64,000 nt of DNA from contig JAIRBC010000021.1 of the NCBI GenBank assembly GCA_022008415.1, forward strand, positions 1-64,000. Direction: 5' to 3'. The stretch is from Cerina litoralis. Lineage in GTDB: Bacteria > Bacteroidota > Bacteroidia > Flavobacteriales > Flavobacteriaceae. A program made the translations under genes and the position numbers. Positions 53,794 to 62,271 of this stretch are shown one piece after another. Below the pieces are notes generated by a model that was given only the letters and a program-made list of their open reading frames with translations, was not told where the DNA came from and made no database searches. Within the stretch, counting starts at the first letter, position 1. The number at the start of each line of letters is the position of its first letter.

Positions 53794-54375
53794 TTACCCA
53801 TGGATACTTTCCCGGGTGCCCAAATTTTTCATTATTTCGGCTTCGTACTCCAACAAAGCGTTCCATTTTTTATCCACTTCGGCACGATCGCCATATTGTC
53901 TTGCAAACCGGAGGAACAGCGTGTAATGCCCCGCCTCGCTAACCATTAATTTTTGATAAAAATCTGCCAACTCCCTATCCTCCAATTCCTCCGACAACAG
54001 CCGAAAGCGTTCACAACTACGCGCCTCGATTAGGGCTGCATATAAAAGTCGATGGACCAATTGCACGGTCCTATTACCTCCCGAAGGAAAGAATTTTAAA
54101 AGTTCGAGCACGTAATAATCCTTTCTATCGCGTCCCAAGATCTGGCCCCTAGCAATAATTCGGTCGTGTACCATTTTAAAATGCGCCATTTCTTCCCGGG
54201 CCAGGGCTGTCATTTCCTGTACCAGATCGGTATATTCAGGGAAGGTGACTATAAGGGAAATAGCCGTGCTGGCCGCCTTTTGCTCACAATAGGCATGGTC
54301 TGTCAGGATTTCATCGATGTTCTTTTCCACTATGTTCACCCATCTAGGGTCCGTTGGGAGTTTTAAGCCTAGCAT
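53794..54375 (-). CDS. miaE: MiaE-like tRNA hydroxylase
   Basis: A 193-residue diiron enzyme that hydroxylates the isopentenyl-type modification at position 37 of tRNA. The family start LGLKLPTDPRWVNIVE follows directly after my chosen ATG (54373-54375). Metal ligands are expected in HAYCEQKAAS (Glu), EEMAHFKMVHDRI (Glu/His), EARSCERFRLL (Glu) and EAGHYTLFLRFAR (Glu/His). An in-frame ATG at 54414 exists, but the promoter box TAACTTTG lies between the two, so only the downstream start can be transcribed from it. Confidence 0.93.
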   Translation of the reverse strand: MLGLKLPTDPRWVNIVEKNIDEILTDHAYCEQKAASTAISLIVTFPEYTDLVQEMTALAREEMAHFKMVHDRIIARGQILGRDRKDYYVLELLKFFPSGGNRTVQLVHRLLYAALIEARSCERFRLLSEELEDRELADFYQKLMVSEAGHYTLFLRFARQYGDRAEVDKKWNALLEYEAEIMKNLGTRESIHG

Positions 54376-54392
54376 ATATTTATAGTTTTTTG

Positions 54393-54400
54393 CAAAGTTA
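54393..54400 (-). promoter_or_regulatory. Bacteroidota -7 box for miaE
   Basis: Read on the minus strand the sequence is TAACTTTG, an exact TAnnTTTG match, 17 bases before the chosen ATG of miaE. It decides between the alternative starts. Confidence 0.65.
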
Positions 54401-54423
54401 GGAAGAAAAGTCAAGGGTCAAGG

Positions 54424-54468
54424 GTTGATAGTTGATAGTTGATAGTCGATAGTTGATAGTTGATAGTT
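54424..54468 (+). repeat. 7-bp tandem repeat (GTTGATA), about 6.4 copies
   Basis: Six successive GTTGATA units, one with C at the third base, end in a partial unit. They lie upstream of miaE (minus), about 25-70 bases before its -7 box, and about 160 bases before the eboA promoter. Confidence 0.85.
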
Positions 54469-54629
54469 CAAATAAAAAAGTAAACCCATAAACTTGTCTA
54501 TTTTCTATGCTCCATTAGTCTTGGCTCTAAGTTCTTGATTTGTCTTGGCCCTAGGTTAATGATTCCTATCCCACTAACCTACTATTTCACTATCGCACTA
54601 TTTCACTATCAAACTAATACAAAGAATCG

Positions 54630-54637
54630 TATTTTTG
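54630..54637 (+). promoter_or_regulatory. Bacteroidota -7 box for eboA
   Basis: TATTTTTG matches TAnnTTTG and lies 23 bases upstream of the chosen eboA start. No -33 TTTG is convincing; upstream DNA has a CTATTTCACTATC direct repeat. Confidence 0.6.
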
Positions 54638-54660
54638 TATACGGCATAAATATCAAGCGC

Positions 54661-55512
54661 ATGGAGACAAATAAAAAACTAAAGTCCATTCTTAAAGTGA
54701 ATCTCAATGCTGGGGATTTTGAATGGTTAGGGCAACAATTAGATCGTATAAAAAAAGAAAAGTCGGGCAAGGATCTTTTTCTGACCTACAGTATAATTGG
54801 CTCACGTATTTCGGACGTCCCGTTGGATCAATTGCATCTAGAAGACGCTGAATTCCAAGAGTATTTGGAACTTCAAGGTGCCGATAAACGCCAGATGGCC
54901 CGTATTTTTTTGCTAGCCGATGTGTTAGCGGATGATGCCGATTTCTTTGGCCCAAAAGTGAACAACATCATTCAAGTTGCAGATACGTCCGAGCTTGTTA
55001 CCTTCTTAAAATTTCTTATCCTCCTACCGGATGCAGGCAGCTTTAAAACCACTGCGGTAGATACCTTAAGGACCAATATTTCCACGGTGTTTGATGCCAT
55101 TGCCCTGAACAATCCCTATCCGGCCAAATATTTTAATGACCAGCAGTGGAACCAGATGTATCTAAAGGCCGCGTTTATGCAAAGGGACCTCGGCAAAATA
55201 GTGGATATAGAGAAACGGGCCAATCCGGATCTAGCCCGTATCATTTCCGATTATGCCCATGAACGTTGGGCGGCATCACGGGATATAGACCCCTATTTTT
55301 GGAGGCCGGTCGGTCAATTTTTAAAAGGCCAATTGCTATCGGACATGGACCGGTTGCTCCAAAGCGATAATGTAACCGAAAGAAAGGCTGGGGCACTCTG
55401 TTGTTACCGTTCCAACAATGAAAAGGCGCGAGAGCTGTTGCAGCAATATCCGGACTTACACGGGCAGGCAGAAAGCAAAAAAATAAGTTGGAAAACCCTA
55501 AAAGCAAATTAA
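54661..55512 (+). CDS. eboA: EboA-domain protein, detached from the other ebo genes
   Basis: A 283-residue soluble alpha-helical protein. DLFLTYSIIGSRISDVPL near the start and the later NPYPAKYFNDQQWNQMYLKAAFMQRDLGKI and RIISDYAHERWAASRDIDPYFWRPVGQFL are the diagnostic wording of EboA-domain proteins. EboA accompanies the EboB-F enzymes, and its own biochemical role is not known. I start at ATG 54661 (METNK), because a -7 box sits 23 bases upstream; the frame is open back to 54535. It lies 30 kb from eboB-F with miaE and prfB as neighbours. Confidence 0.82.
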   Translation: METNKKLKSILKVNLNAGDFEWLGQQLDRIKKEKSGKDLFLTYSIIGSRISDVPLDQLHLEDAEFQEYLELQGADKRQMARIFLLADVLADDADFFGPKVNNIIQVADTSELVTFLKFLILLPDAGSFKTTAVDTLRTNISTVFDAIALNNPYPAKYFNDQQWNQMYLKAAFMQRDLGKIVDIEKRANPDLARIISDYAHERWAASRDIDPYFWRPVGQFLKGQLLSDMDRLLQSDNVTERKAGALCCYRSNNEKARELLQQYPDLHGQAESKKISWKTLKAN

Positions 55513-55598
55513 AGGGGGCGGAGAGGTGTTGGTTGATAGCAAAATTCTTTAAGAACTGGTTTAAAATTTAAAATGGAATTCCAATCGGAAAATAATCC

Positions 55599-55606
55599 TA
55601 TTTTTG
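55599..55606 (+). promoter_or_regulatory. Bacteroidota -7 box for prfB
   Basis: TATTTTTG matches TAnnTTTG and lies 17 bases upstream of the prfB ATG (55624). Confidence 0.55.
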
Positions 55607-55623
55607 AGAAAAATTAGAACTAC

Positions 55624-56719
55624 ATGATAACAACAGATCGATCAAAAGGTCTTTTAGAACGCCTTGGTGCGTTAAGGAGGTATCTTTGACTTGGATGCCA
55701 AGCTTATAGAAATAGAAAACGAAGAGGAAAAAACCCTGGAACCCACTTTTTGGGACCATCCCCAAGCGGCGCAAGCCCATATGAAGTCCATTCAATCCAA
55801 AAAAAAGTGGGTGGAAGATTTTGATGCGGCCCAAACTTTGGTCGACGATCTGGAAGTTCTCATGGAATTTCAAAAAGAAGGTGAGATCACCGAAGCGGAA
55901 GTAGAATCCCAATTAGGAAGGGCCGAAGAAGCCATTGAAAAGCTGGAGTTTAAAAACATGCTTTCCAATGAAGGGGACGAACTATCGGCCGTACTTCAAA
56001 TCACGGCAGGTGCCGGCGGTACGGAAAGCTGTGATTGGGCCTCTATGTTGATGCGTATGTACCTCATGTGGGGCGAAAAGAATGGCTATAAGGTTAAAGA
56101 GCTCAACTATCAGGAAGGCGATGTGGCCGGTATAAAAACGGTTACCTTAGAATTTGACGGAGAATATGGCTTTGGATGGTTAAAGGGCGAAAACGGGGTA
56201 CACCGCTTGGTGCGCATCTCCCCTTTTGACAGCAATGCCAAACGGCACACCTCGTTTGCTTCGGTATACGTATACCCATTGGTAGACGATACCATTGAAA
56301 TCGATATTAATCCTGCCGATATTTCCTGGGCTTTTGCGCGGTCTGGTGGTGCCGGCGGCCAAAATGTAAACAAGGTGGAGACCAAGGCCATCCTTACCCA
56401 CCACCCCACTGGAATAGTCATCCACAATTCCGAGACCCGGTCCCAGTTAGACAATAGGGAAAATGCTATGAAACTCTTAAAATCCCAGCTATACGAAATT
56501 GAACTTCGGAAACGCCAAGAAGCCCGAAACGAGATCGAGTCCTCCAAGATGAAGATCGAATGGGGGTCTCAGATCCGCAATTATGTAATGCACCCCTATA
56601 AATTGGTGAAGGATGTCCGCACCGGTGCGGAAACCGGGAATGTAGACCCCGTTATGGATGGTGAAATAGATATGTTCCTAAAGGCCTACCTCATGATGAT
56701 GGGGCAAAAGGAGGAGTAA
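55624..56719 (+). CDS. prfB: PrfB, peptide chain release factor 2, with programmed +1 frameshift
   Basis: Translation begins at ATG 55624 and runs 21 codons to CTT followed by an in-frame TGA at 55687. A +1 shift at CTT-TGA-C continues from 55688 in the next frame for 343 codons, giving about 364 residues, the normal RF2 length. AGGAGG (55675-55680) lies three bases before the slip codon, the classical stimulator that pairs with 16S rRNA. The SPF stop-codon motif is in [18 protein letters not shown], and the GGQ motif in [17 protein letters not shown]2 terminates at UGA and UAA, and its own low level lets the shift occur, so synthesis is autoregulated. Confidence 0.95.
55675..55690 (+). promoter_or_regulatory. 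RF2 autoregulatory frameshift site
   Basis: AGGAGG-TAT-CTT-TGA-C combines the SD-like stimulator, the slippery CTT and the UGA stop. This is the same order as in E. coli prfB (AGGGGG-TAT-CTT-TGA-C). Confidence 0.93.
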
Positions 56720-57066
56720 ATTAGTGGGTTAGTGAGCTAGTGGTTAGTAATCAGTTTGCAGTAATCGGTGATTTAATCCTCGACACCCGCTAAAATTGTA
56801 TCGAATATTTAGAGGTCAATGATAACCTCATAACTAAATTATTCTAAAAACAAGATAATGGGTCCTCCCTTTTTTTACAAGGGGAGCCAGCCCGACAATC
56901 ATTCCCGTCTTAATGGCACGGGCGGACTGGCGGGGTGCCGTCCCGATAACTATCGGGAGCGGTGGGATCTCATCAGGCACCATGAAATTTTAAAAATATT
57001 ACAAAAACAAACAACTCGGAAAAGATTAAGATTCCCGCCTTCGAGGGAATGAAATTATAAAGTACT
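56720..57066. other. Intergenic region with low-complexity tract and dispersed repeat
   Basis: After prfB comes an AGT-rich tract (TTAGTGGGTTAGTGAGCTAGTGG ... GTTTGCAGTAATCGG), then the second copy of the 114-bp dispersed element. No gene is seen. Confidence 0.6.
56857..56969 (-). repeat. 114-bp dispersed intergenic element, copy B
   Basis: Reverse complement of copy A at 25851-25964. It contains the perfect palindrome TCCCGATAACTATCGGGA (about 56941-56958), which is degenerate in copy A. Confidence 0.8.
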
Positions 57067-57411
57067 ATGATAAAAATATACCACAATCCACGATGTACAA
57101 AATCCCGTCAGGGATTGGCCCTGGTCGAGGCTTCGGGAAAACCGTTCGAGGTGATCAGATATTTGGAAGATGTACCTACAAAGGAAGAATTAAAACAGGT
57201 ATTGCAGTTATTGTCCATTGCCCCGGTAGATCTTGTACGTAAAAATGAAGCGATCTGGAAGGAAGAATTCAAAGGGAAAACCCTTTCCGATGAACAAATT
57301 ATTGAGGCTATGATAGCTTATCCCAAGCTTATAGAACGGCCAATCGTAATCAGCGGGAATAAAGCGGTAATCGGTCGACCGTCGGAAAGAATTATTGAAC
57401 TGTTGGGGTAG
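57067..57411 (+). CDS. ArsC/Spx-family protein (arsenate-reductase-like)
   Basis: A 114-residue thioredoxin-fold protein. IYHNPRCTKSRQGLALVEASG (residues 4-24) has the single catalytic Cys in HNPRCTKSR, and RPIVISGNKAVIGRPSERIIELL at the C-terminus is the family end motif with the Arg/Pro typical of ArsC. Such proteins reduce arsenate with glutathione-like thiols, while relatives (YffB, Spx) have other roles. No ars genes are adjacent, so the true substrate is open. Confidence 0.85.
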   Translation: MIKIYHNPRCTKSRQGLALVEASGKPFEVIRYLEDVPTKEELKQVLQLLSIAPVDLVRKNEAIWKEEFKGKTLSDEQIIEAMIAYPKLIERPIVISGNKAVIGRPSERIIELLG

Positions 57412-57731
57412 GGATAAAAAGAAGAACAATGGGCAACCGCATCACGGTTTCACGGAAAACGAAATACAAAATACGAAATACGAAATTGGAAGGAAGTTAG
57501 AAGTTGATGGAAAATATAAAAAACTTATAACTCTGAACTAATAACCATACTTCAAAAACATCCCCCTACCCCCTTCAAAGGGGGAATCAATACTGACATT
57601 CAAAAAAACAATCAAACTCTACATAGAATACTTATCCTTTATAATTCTGAACTCATAACCCATAACTTTTGTCTTTCGTCTTGATTCTTGACTCTAAGCT
57701 CCATTCTTTTTGTGCCATAGGGAATTATTCC
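57412..57731. other. Intergenic region with low-complexity and palindromic repeats
   Basis: About 320 bases without a gene. Contains AAATACGAAATACGAAA (about 57470-57486), the second copy of the small palindromic repeat at 57570, and phrases such as TCTTGATTCTTGACTCTAAGCTCC that resemble tracts at 8.35 and 54.5 kb. Confidence 0.6.
57570..57587. repeat. Short palindromic intergenic repeat, copy 2
   Basis: CCCCTTCAAAGGGGGAAT, identical to copy 1 at 6747-6764, within the slightly longer palindrome CCCCCTT-CA-AAGGGGG (57569-57584). Confidence 0.6.
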
Positions 57732-59042
57732 TTACAAAGTCAGGTCCCCGGCCAATTCCTTTAACGTAATTTCAGAAAGTTTGGCCTGATATACGGCGTT
57801 GTAATATCGCACCTTTGCGTTGATATAGTTAAGCTGTGCGGTTCTAAACTCCACCGTGGTGATAATACCAATTCGGTACTTATCGACGGTTATCTCCAGA
57901 TTTTCCTTGGCAATGGCCTCATTTTTTCCCTCCAGGTCTATAAGACTTATATTGGTGGTATAGGTTTGATAGGCAGTGCCAAGTTGGGACAGCAACTCTT
58001 GGGTTTGTTCCGCAATTGCCAATTCGGCGTTTTCAATCTGTATCTTCCCAATCTTTTCGTTGCGATTTTGGTTAAAACCATCAAAAATATTCAGGCTTAC
58101 ATCTATGCCGTAGTTCCAACCATGGGAATCCGAACTGGTGGAAAAGCCAAGGTCAGATTTCGTATGCCCAAAATTATACCCGGTTCCCGCAACGATGGAA
58201 GGGTACCTATTGGCAACCGTCTGTTTTAGTTCCAGTTCGGCAATTCTTTTATTGATCAGTTGTGCCCTTAGTTGGGGATTCTGTTCCTGGACCAATTTTT
58301 CCAGTTCCGGTAAGAATAATTTTTCGTCGACCAATATTTCATCAATTACCTTAAAGTCGATTTTGGTATCCCTTGCAAGGCTCTGATTGAGTTTTATCTT
58401 GGTATTGGCATATCGTTCCAATTGGCGCTGCATCAAGGTTTGATCCGTGTTTAGGTCTACTTTGGCGTTTAGCACATCCAGTTTTGAAGCTTTGCCAATA
58501 ATGAAGCGATTATGGGCAAATTCTACCCTTTGGTTAGAAATCATCAGCGTCGTATCTAATGCGGAAAGCTGTTGCTGCTGTTGTACCAGGTCGTAATAGG
58601 TAATCATAACATCACTGACGGTAGTGAGAATGGCTTGTTTTAGTGATGCTTGGCCCAATTTTTCCAATTCTTTTAATTGATCATAACGGGCAAACATTTT
58701 GAACCCGTCAAAAATGGTCCAGTCTAGCCCCGCCCCATAGTTCAAGTTGTTATTTTTTGCATTGTCCTGGGATACTTTGCTGCCATCGGACCGTACTTGG
58801 GTGAGATTTTGAACTCGATTTTGATCACCTAGGGTTCCGGTGATTTTTGGAAGCATACCAGCCCGTCCAGGACTAACAGCCGTTTCATCGACCTTTAGGT
58901 CATTGGCTGCCATCCTGATCTGATAATTATTCTTCAAAGCTAGTTCTACTGCCTCTTCTACCGTGAGTACTTGCTGAGCCACGGCTTTATGCACAAAAAA
59001 TATCAGAACAAAGGATATAAATAAAAATATTCGTCGGTTCAT
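57732..59042 (-). CDS. TolC-family outer-membrane efflux channel
   Basis: A 436-residue protein with a signal peptide (ISFVLIFFVHKAVAQ). It shows two outer-membrane-efflux-protein halves, each with long helices: LTVEEAVELALKNNYQIRMAANDLKVDETAV in the first, and YPSIVAGTGYNFGHTKSDLG and NRNEKIGKIQIENAELAIAEQTQELLSQLG in the second. It forms the trimeric outer-membrane tunnel for the RND pump encoded upstream; 148 bases separate it from the permease gene. The pump substrate is unknown. Confidence 0.9.
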   Translation of the reverse strand: MNRRIFLFISFVLIFFVHKAVAQQVLTVEEAVELALKNNYQIRMAANDLKVDETAVSPGRAGMLPKITGTLGDQNRVQNLTQVRSDGSKVSQDNAKNNNLNYGAGLDWTIFDGFKMFARYDQLKELEKLGQASLKQAILTTVSDVMITYYDLVQQQQQLSALDTTLMISNQRVEFAHNRFIIGKASKLDVLNAKVDLNTDQTLMQRQLERYANTKIKLNQSLARDTKIDFKVIDEILVDEKLFLPELEKLVQEQNPQLRAQLINKRIAELELKQTVANRYPSIVAGTGYNFGHTKSDLGFSTSSDSHGWNYGIDVSLNIFDGFNQNRNEKIGKIQIENAELAIAEQTQELLSQLGTAYQTYTTNISLIDLEGKNEAIAKENLEITVDKYRIGIITTVEFRTAQLNYINAKVRYYNAVYQAKLSEITLKELAGDLTL

Positions 59043-59190
59043 TTTCTTCTACTCAAATTTTTTTTGATATGATAATAGTTAAAGTAAACATGTTCCGCAC
59101 AGATCAACCTGTGCGCTCCCGTATAATCCCTGAGTTTCGGGATAATTATTAGGGTAGGTATGCAAAAAATTAATTGCGTTTGTACTCATC

Positions 59191-62100
59191 TCACGCTCTT
59201 TCCAAGAAGTCAAATTCGGGCCGGTGCTTCTTTTCCCTAGACCATAAATAGTATAAGGCGGGTATTACAAACAGCGTTAGTATCAAAGAAAACATGGTAC
59301 CGCCAATGATCACAACACCCATACCGATACGACTGGTAGACGCAGCTCCTATGGACAAAGCAATCGGCAAGGCGCCCAGGGCAATCGTAAGGCTCGTCAT
59401 AAGAATTGGCCGCAGCCTGGATACCGATGCCTTCTGTATGGCTTCCATTTTTGGAATTCCCTCTTCACGAAGCTGATTGGCAAACTCCACGATAAGGATC
59501 CCGTTCTTGGTAACGAGGCCAATTAGCATAATGGTCCCGATCTGACTAAAAATGTTCCAGGTCTGCCCAAAAAGCCAAAGGGAAAACACGGCTCCCGCAA
59601 CAGCCATTGGCACGGTCAAAATGATGATAAATGGATCGACAAAACTTTCGAACTGAGCTGCCAAAATCAGGAAGATAAGCAATAATGCCAAACCAAATGC
59701 AAAAAGAGTATTGCTGCTACTTTCCACAAAATCCCTGGATTCCCCACCCAAATCGGTCGTAAAGGAATCGTCCAACACCTTGGCCTTAATAGATTCCATG
59801 GCGTCTATCCCATCACTTATACTTTGGCCAGGAGCCAAACTTGCCGACACGGTGGCCGACATATACCGGTTATTATGGTATAATTGTGGCGGACTACTGT
59901 GTTCCTCAGTATTCACCAAATTATCGAGCTGGATTAAAAGGCCGTCCTTGTTTTTTACATAAATGGACGTAAGGTCCATCGGGGTGCTTCGGTCTTTTTT
60001 GTCAAATTGTCCAATGACCTGATATTGTTTTCCATTCATAAGAAAATATCCAAAACGCTGTCCACTAAAGGACAATTGTAAGGTCTGGGCAACATCGAGA
60101 ACGGAAACCCCTAAGCTCTCCGCTTTCTCCCGATCTATGGTAACGTATATTTCGGGCTTGTTAAACTTGAGGTTTAAATCGCTATTGGAAAAAGTGGGAT
60201 CCCTTTCCACCTCGTTCATAAATTCCGGGATTTTTTCCTCCAGTTTTTCAAAGTTCGGTGCCTGGATAATGTATTGTATGGGCATCCCTCCTCGACGGTT
60301 TACAGCAATAGTGGGAGATTCGGAAACATTTACCCTAGCCCCGGTATACTTCTTTGTCCAACGGGTTAAATCATTCGCAATTTCGTGCTGGGATCGTTCC
60401 CGGTCATCTGGGTCTATGAGTGAAATAATGGCCAATCCACTGTTGACCGAGGACGACCCCCAGCCTGGAGAAGTGATAATAAGACTCACTTTCTTTTCGG
60501 GTACGGAATCGTTAATAAGTTCGGTCATATCGTTCATAAATCGATCCATATAATCGTATGATGCTCCCTCCGGACCCGTAACGGACACCCTAATATAACT
60601 TCGATCGTCATAAGGTGCCGTTTCTTTTTTGAGCAAGCTGTAAAAAAGGCCGATCATGCCTAGACAAGCGAACAATATTGGAAAACTGAGCCACTTCCTT
60701 TTCATAAACTTGCGGAGACCGTCTGCATAAGCATTGTTCATACGGACAAAATACCCTTCGGTAATTTCATAAAACCTAGACCTTTTTTGTTTTCCAGGTC
60801 TTATCATATACGCATTTAACATAGGGGTAAGGCTCAAGGAAACAAAGGCGGATATCAGTACTGCGGCACCAAGGACAACCCCAAACTCCCGGAATAGCCT
60901 TCCCACAAATCCTTCGAGAAAAATTACAGGGAGAAAAACGGCGGCCAAGGTAATGGAAATGGAAATTACCGCAAAAAATATCTCGTTAGAACCCTTTATT
61001 GCGGCCTGAATGGGGTGCATGCCCTCCTCTACCTTTTTATAAATATTTTCGGTCACCACGATACCGTCGTCCACAACAAGGCCCGTGGCCAGTACAATGG
61101 CCAAAAGGGTAAGGACATTGATGGAAAAACCAAAAAGCCACATGATAAAAAAAGTAAAAATAAGGGACACAGGTATATCTATAAGCGGTCTCAAGGCCAT
61201 GGACCAATTCCTGAAAAAAAGATAGATGACCAGTATAACGAGAATAATGGAAATAATGAGGGTCTCCCCAACTTCCTTGATCGCCCGTTTTACAAACAAC
61301 GTGTCGTCCATGACGACGTTCAACTTGAAATCGGCAGGAAGGTCCCTTTTAAGTTTATCGTATTCCTTATAAAAAGAATCAGCAATGTCCACATAATTGG
61401 CACCAGGTTGGGGCACTAAGGCAACCGCGACCATAGGCTGTCCGGAATCGCTTAGTTTGGTCTCCATATTCTCGGCCTCCAAAGTGGCCTTGCCGATGTC
61501 GCTAAGCCGCACTACCCTTTCCTCATCGGCCCTAATGATGATGTTGTTAAATCCCTCCACCGTAGAAAGGTTTCCTATAGTCTTTACGGCCAATTCCGTA
61601 TTGGCACCCGTTAATTTACCAGAGGGCAGTTCTACGTTCTGGGACAGCAACGCCCGTCTAACATCCGCGACAGTTACACCATACGAGGCCAATTTTGCCG
61701 GATCGATCCACAATCGCATAGCATACCTTCGTTGGCCCCAAATTTGAACTCCACTGACCCCCTGAATCGTTTGAAGCCTTTGAGCCAAAACATTTTCCGC
61801 ATAATCGGAAAGTTCCAACACATTTCTATTGCTGCTTTGAACCGTCATGGAAATGATGGCCCTGGAATCGGCATCGGCCTTGGAAACCACTGGTGGAGCA
61901 TCTATATCTTCCGGTAATCTGCGCACCGCTTGGGAAACTTTGTCCCTAACATCATTGGCAGCCTCTTCTAGGTCCTTGTCCAGATTAAATTCTATATTGA
62001 TCCTACTGGAGCCCTGGTTACTGGACGAGGTAATATTCCGAATACCGTCTATCGCATTGATCGATTTCTCCAAGGGCTCGGTGATCTGCGATTCGATAAT

Positions 62101-62271
62101 ATCTGCATTTGCACCACTATAACTAGTACTTACCGAAACTTGGGCGGGGTCTATGGCTGGAAATTCCCGGACCCCGAGATACGTAAAGCCTATAACCCCA
62201 AAAAGGATTATGGCCAGATTGATGACGATGGTCAGGACCGGTCTCTTAATACTTAAGGTGGACAAATTCAT
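59191..62271 (-). CDS. HAE1-type RND efflux permease
   Basis: A 1026-residue inner-membrane proton antiporter. The N-terminal helix is followed by the porter domain (PAIDPAQVSVSTSYSGANADIIESQITEPLEKSINAIDGI); TM4 has the proton-relay Asp pair in LVVDDGIVVTENIYKKVEEG (about 404), and the second half repeats the fold, with GLVTKNGILIVEFANQLREEG (about 921) and ALSIGAASTSRIGMGVVIIGGTMFS near the end. It is a drug/lipophile type (HAE1) rather than a metal type (HME). Its start overlaps the adaptor stop by 4 bases (ATGA). Confidence 0.95.
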   Translation of the reverse strand: MNLSTLSIKRPVLTIVINLAIILFGVIGFTYLGVREFPAIDPAQVSVSTSYSGANADIIESQITEPLEKSINAIDGIRNITSSSNQGSSRINIEFNLDKDLEEAANDVRDKVSQAVRRLPEDIDAPPVVSKADADSRAIISMTVQSSNRNVLELSDYAENVLAQRLQTIQGVSGVQIWGQRRYAMRLWIDPAKLASYGVTVADVRRALLSQNVELPSGKLTGANTELAVKTIGNLSTVEGFNNIIIRADEERVVRLSDIGKATLEAENMETKLSDSGQPMVAVALVPQPGANYVDIADSFYKEYDKLKRDLPADFKLNVVMDDTLFVKRAIKEVGETLIISIILVILVIYLFFRNWSMALRPLIDIPVSLIFTFFIMWLFGFSINVLTLLAIVLATGLVVDDGIVVTENIYKKVEEGMHPIQAAIKGSNEIFFAVISISITLAAVFLPVIFLEGFVGRLFREFGVVLGAAVLISAFVSLSLTPMLNAYMIRPGKQKRSRFYEITEGYFVRMNNAYADGLRKFMKRKWLSFPILFACLGMIGLFYSLLKKETAPYDDRSYIRVSVTGPEGASYDYMDRFMNDMTELINDSVPEKKVSLIITSPGWGSSSVNSGLAIISLIDPDDRERSQHEIANDLTRWTKKYTGARVNVSESPTIAVNRRGGMPIQYIIQAPNFEKLEEKIPEFMNEVERDPTFSNSDLNLKFNKPEIYVTIDREKAESLGVSVLDVAQTLQLSFSGQRFGYFLMNGKQYQVIGQFDKKDRSTPMDLTSIYVKNKDGLLIQLDNLVNTEEHSSPPQLYHNNRYMSATVSASLAPGQSISDGIDAMESIKAKVLDDSFTTDLGGESRDFVESSSNTLFAFGLALLLIFLILAAQFESFVDPFIIILTVPMAVAGAVFSLWLFGQTWNIFSQIGTIMLIGLVTKNGILIVEFANQLREEGIPKMEAIQKASVSRLRPILMTSLTIALGALPIALSIGAASTSRIGMGVVIIGGTMFSLILTLFVIPALYYLWSREKKHRPEFDFLERA

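Noticed and set aside
54376..54414. Longer miaE start at 54414
   Set aside because: The -7 box TAACTTTG lies between the two starts and the family begins at the second.
55691..56719. Reading prfB as a 342-residue protein starting at 55691
   Set aside because: It would miss the N-terminal residues and the frameshift; the TGA at 55687 with AGGAGG and CTT before it is the known RF2 programmed site.
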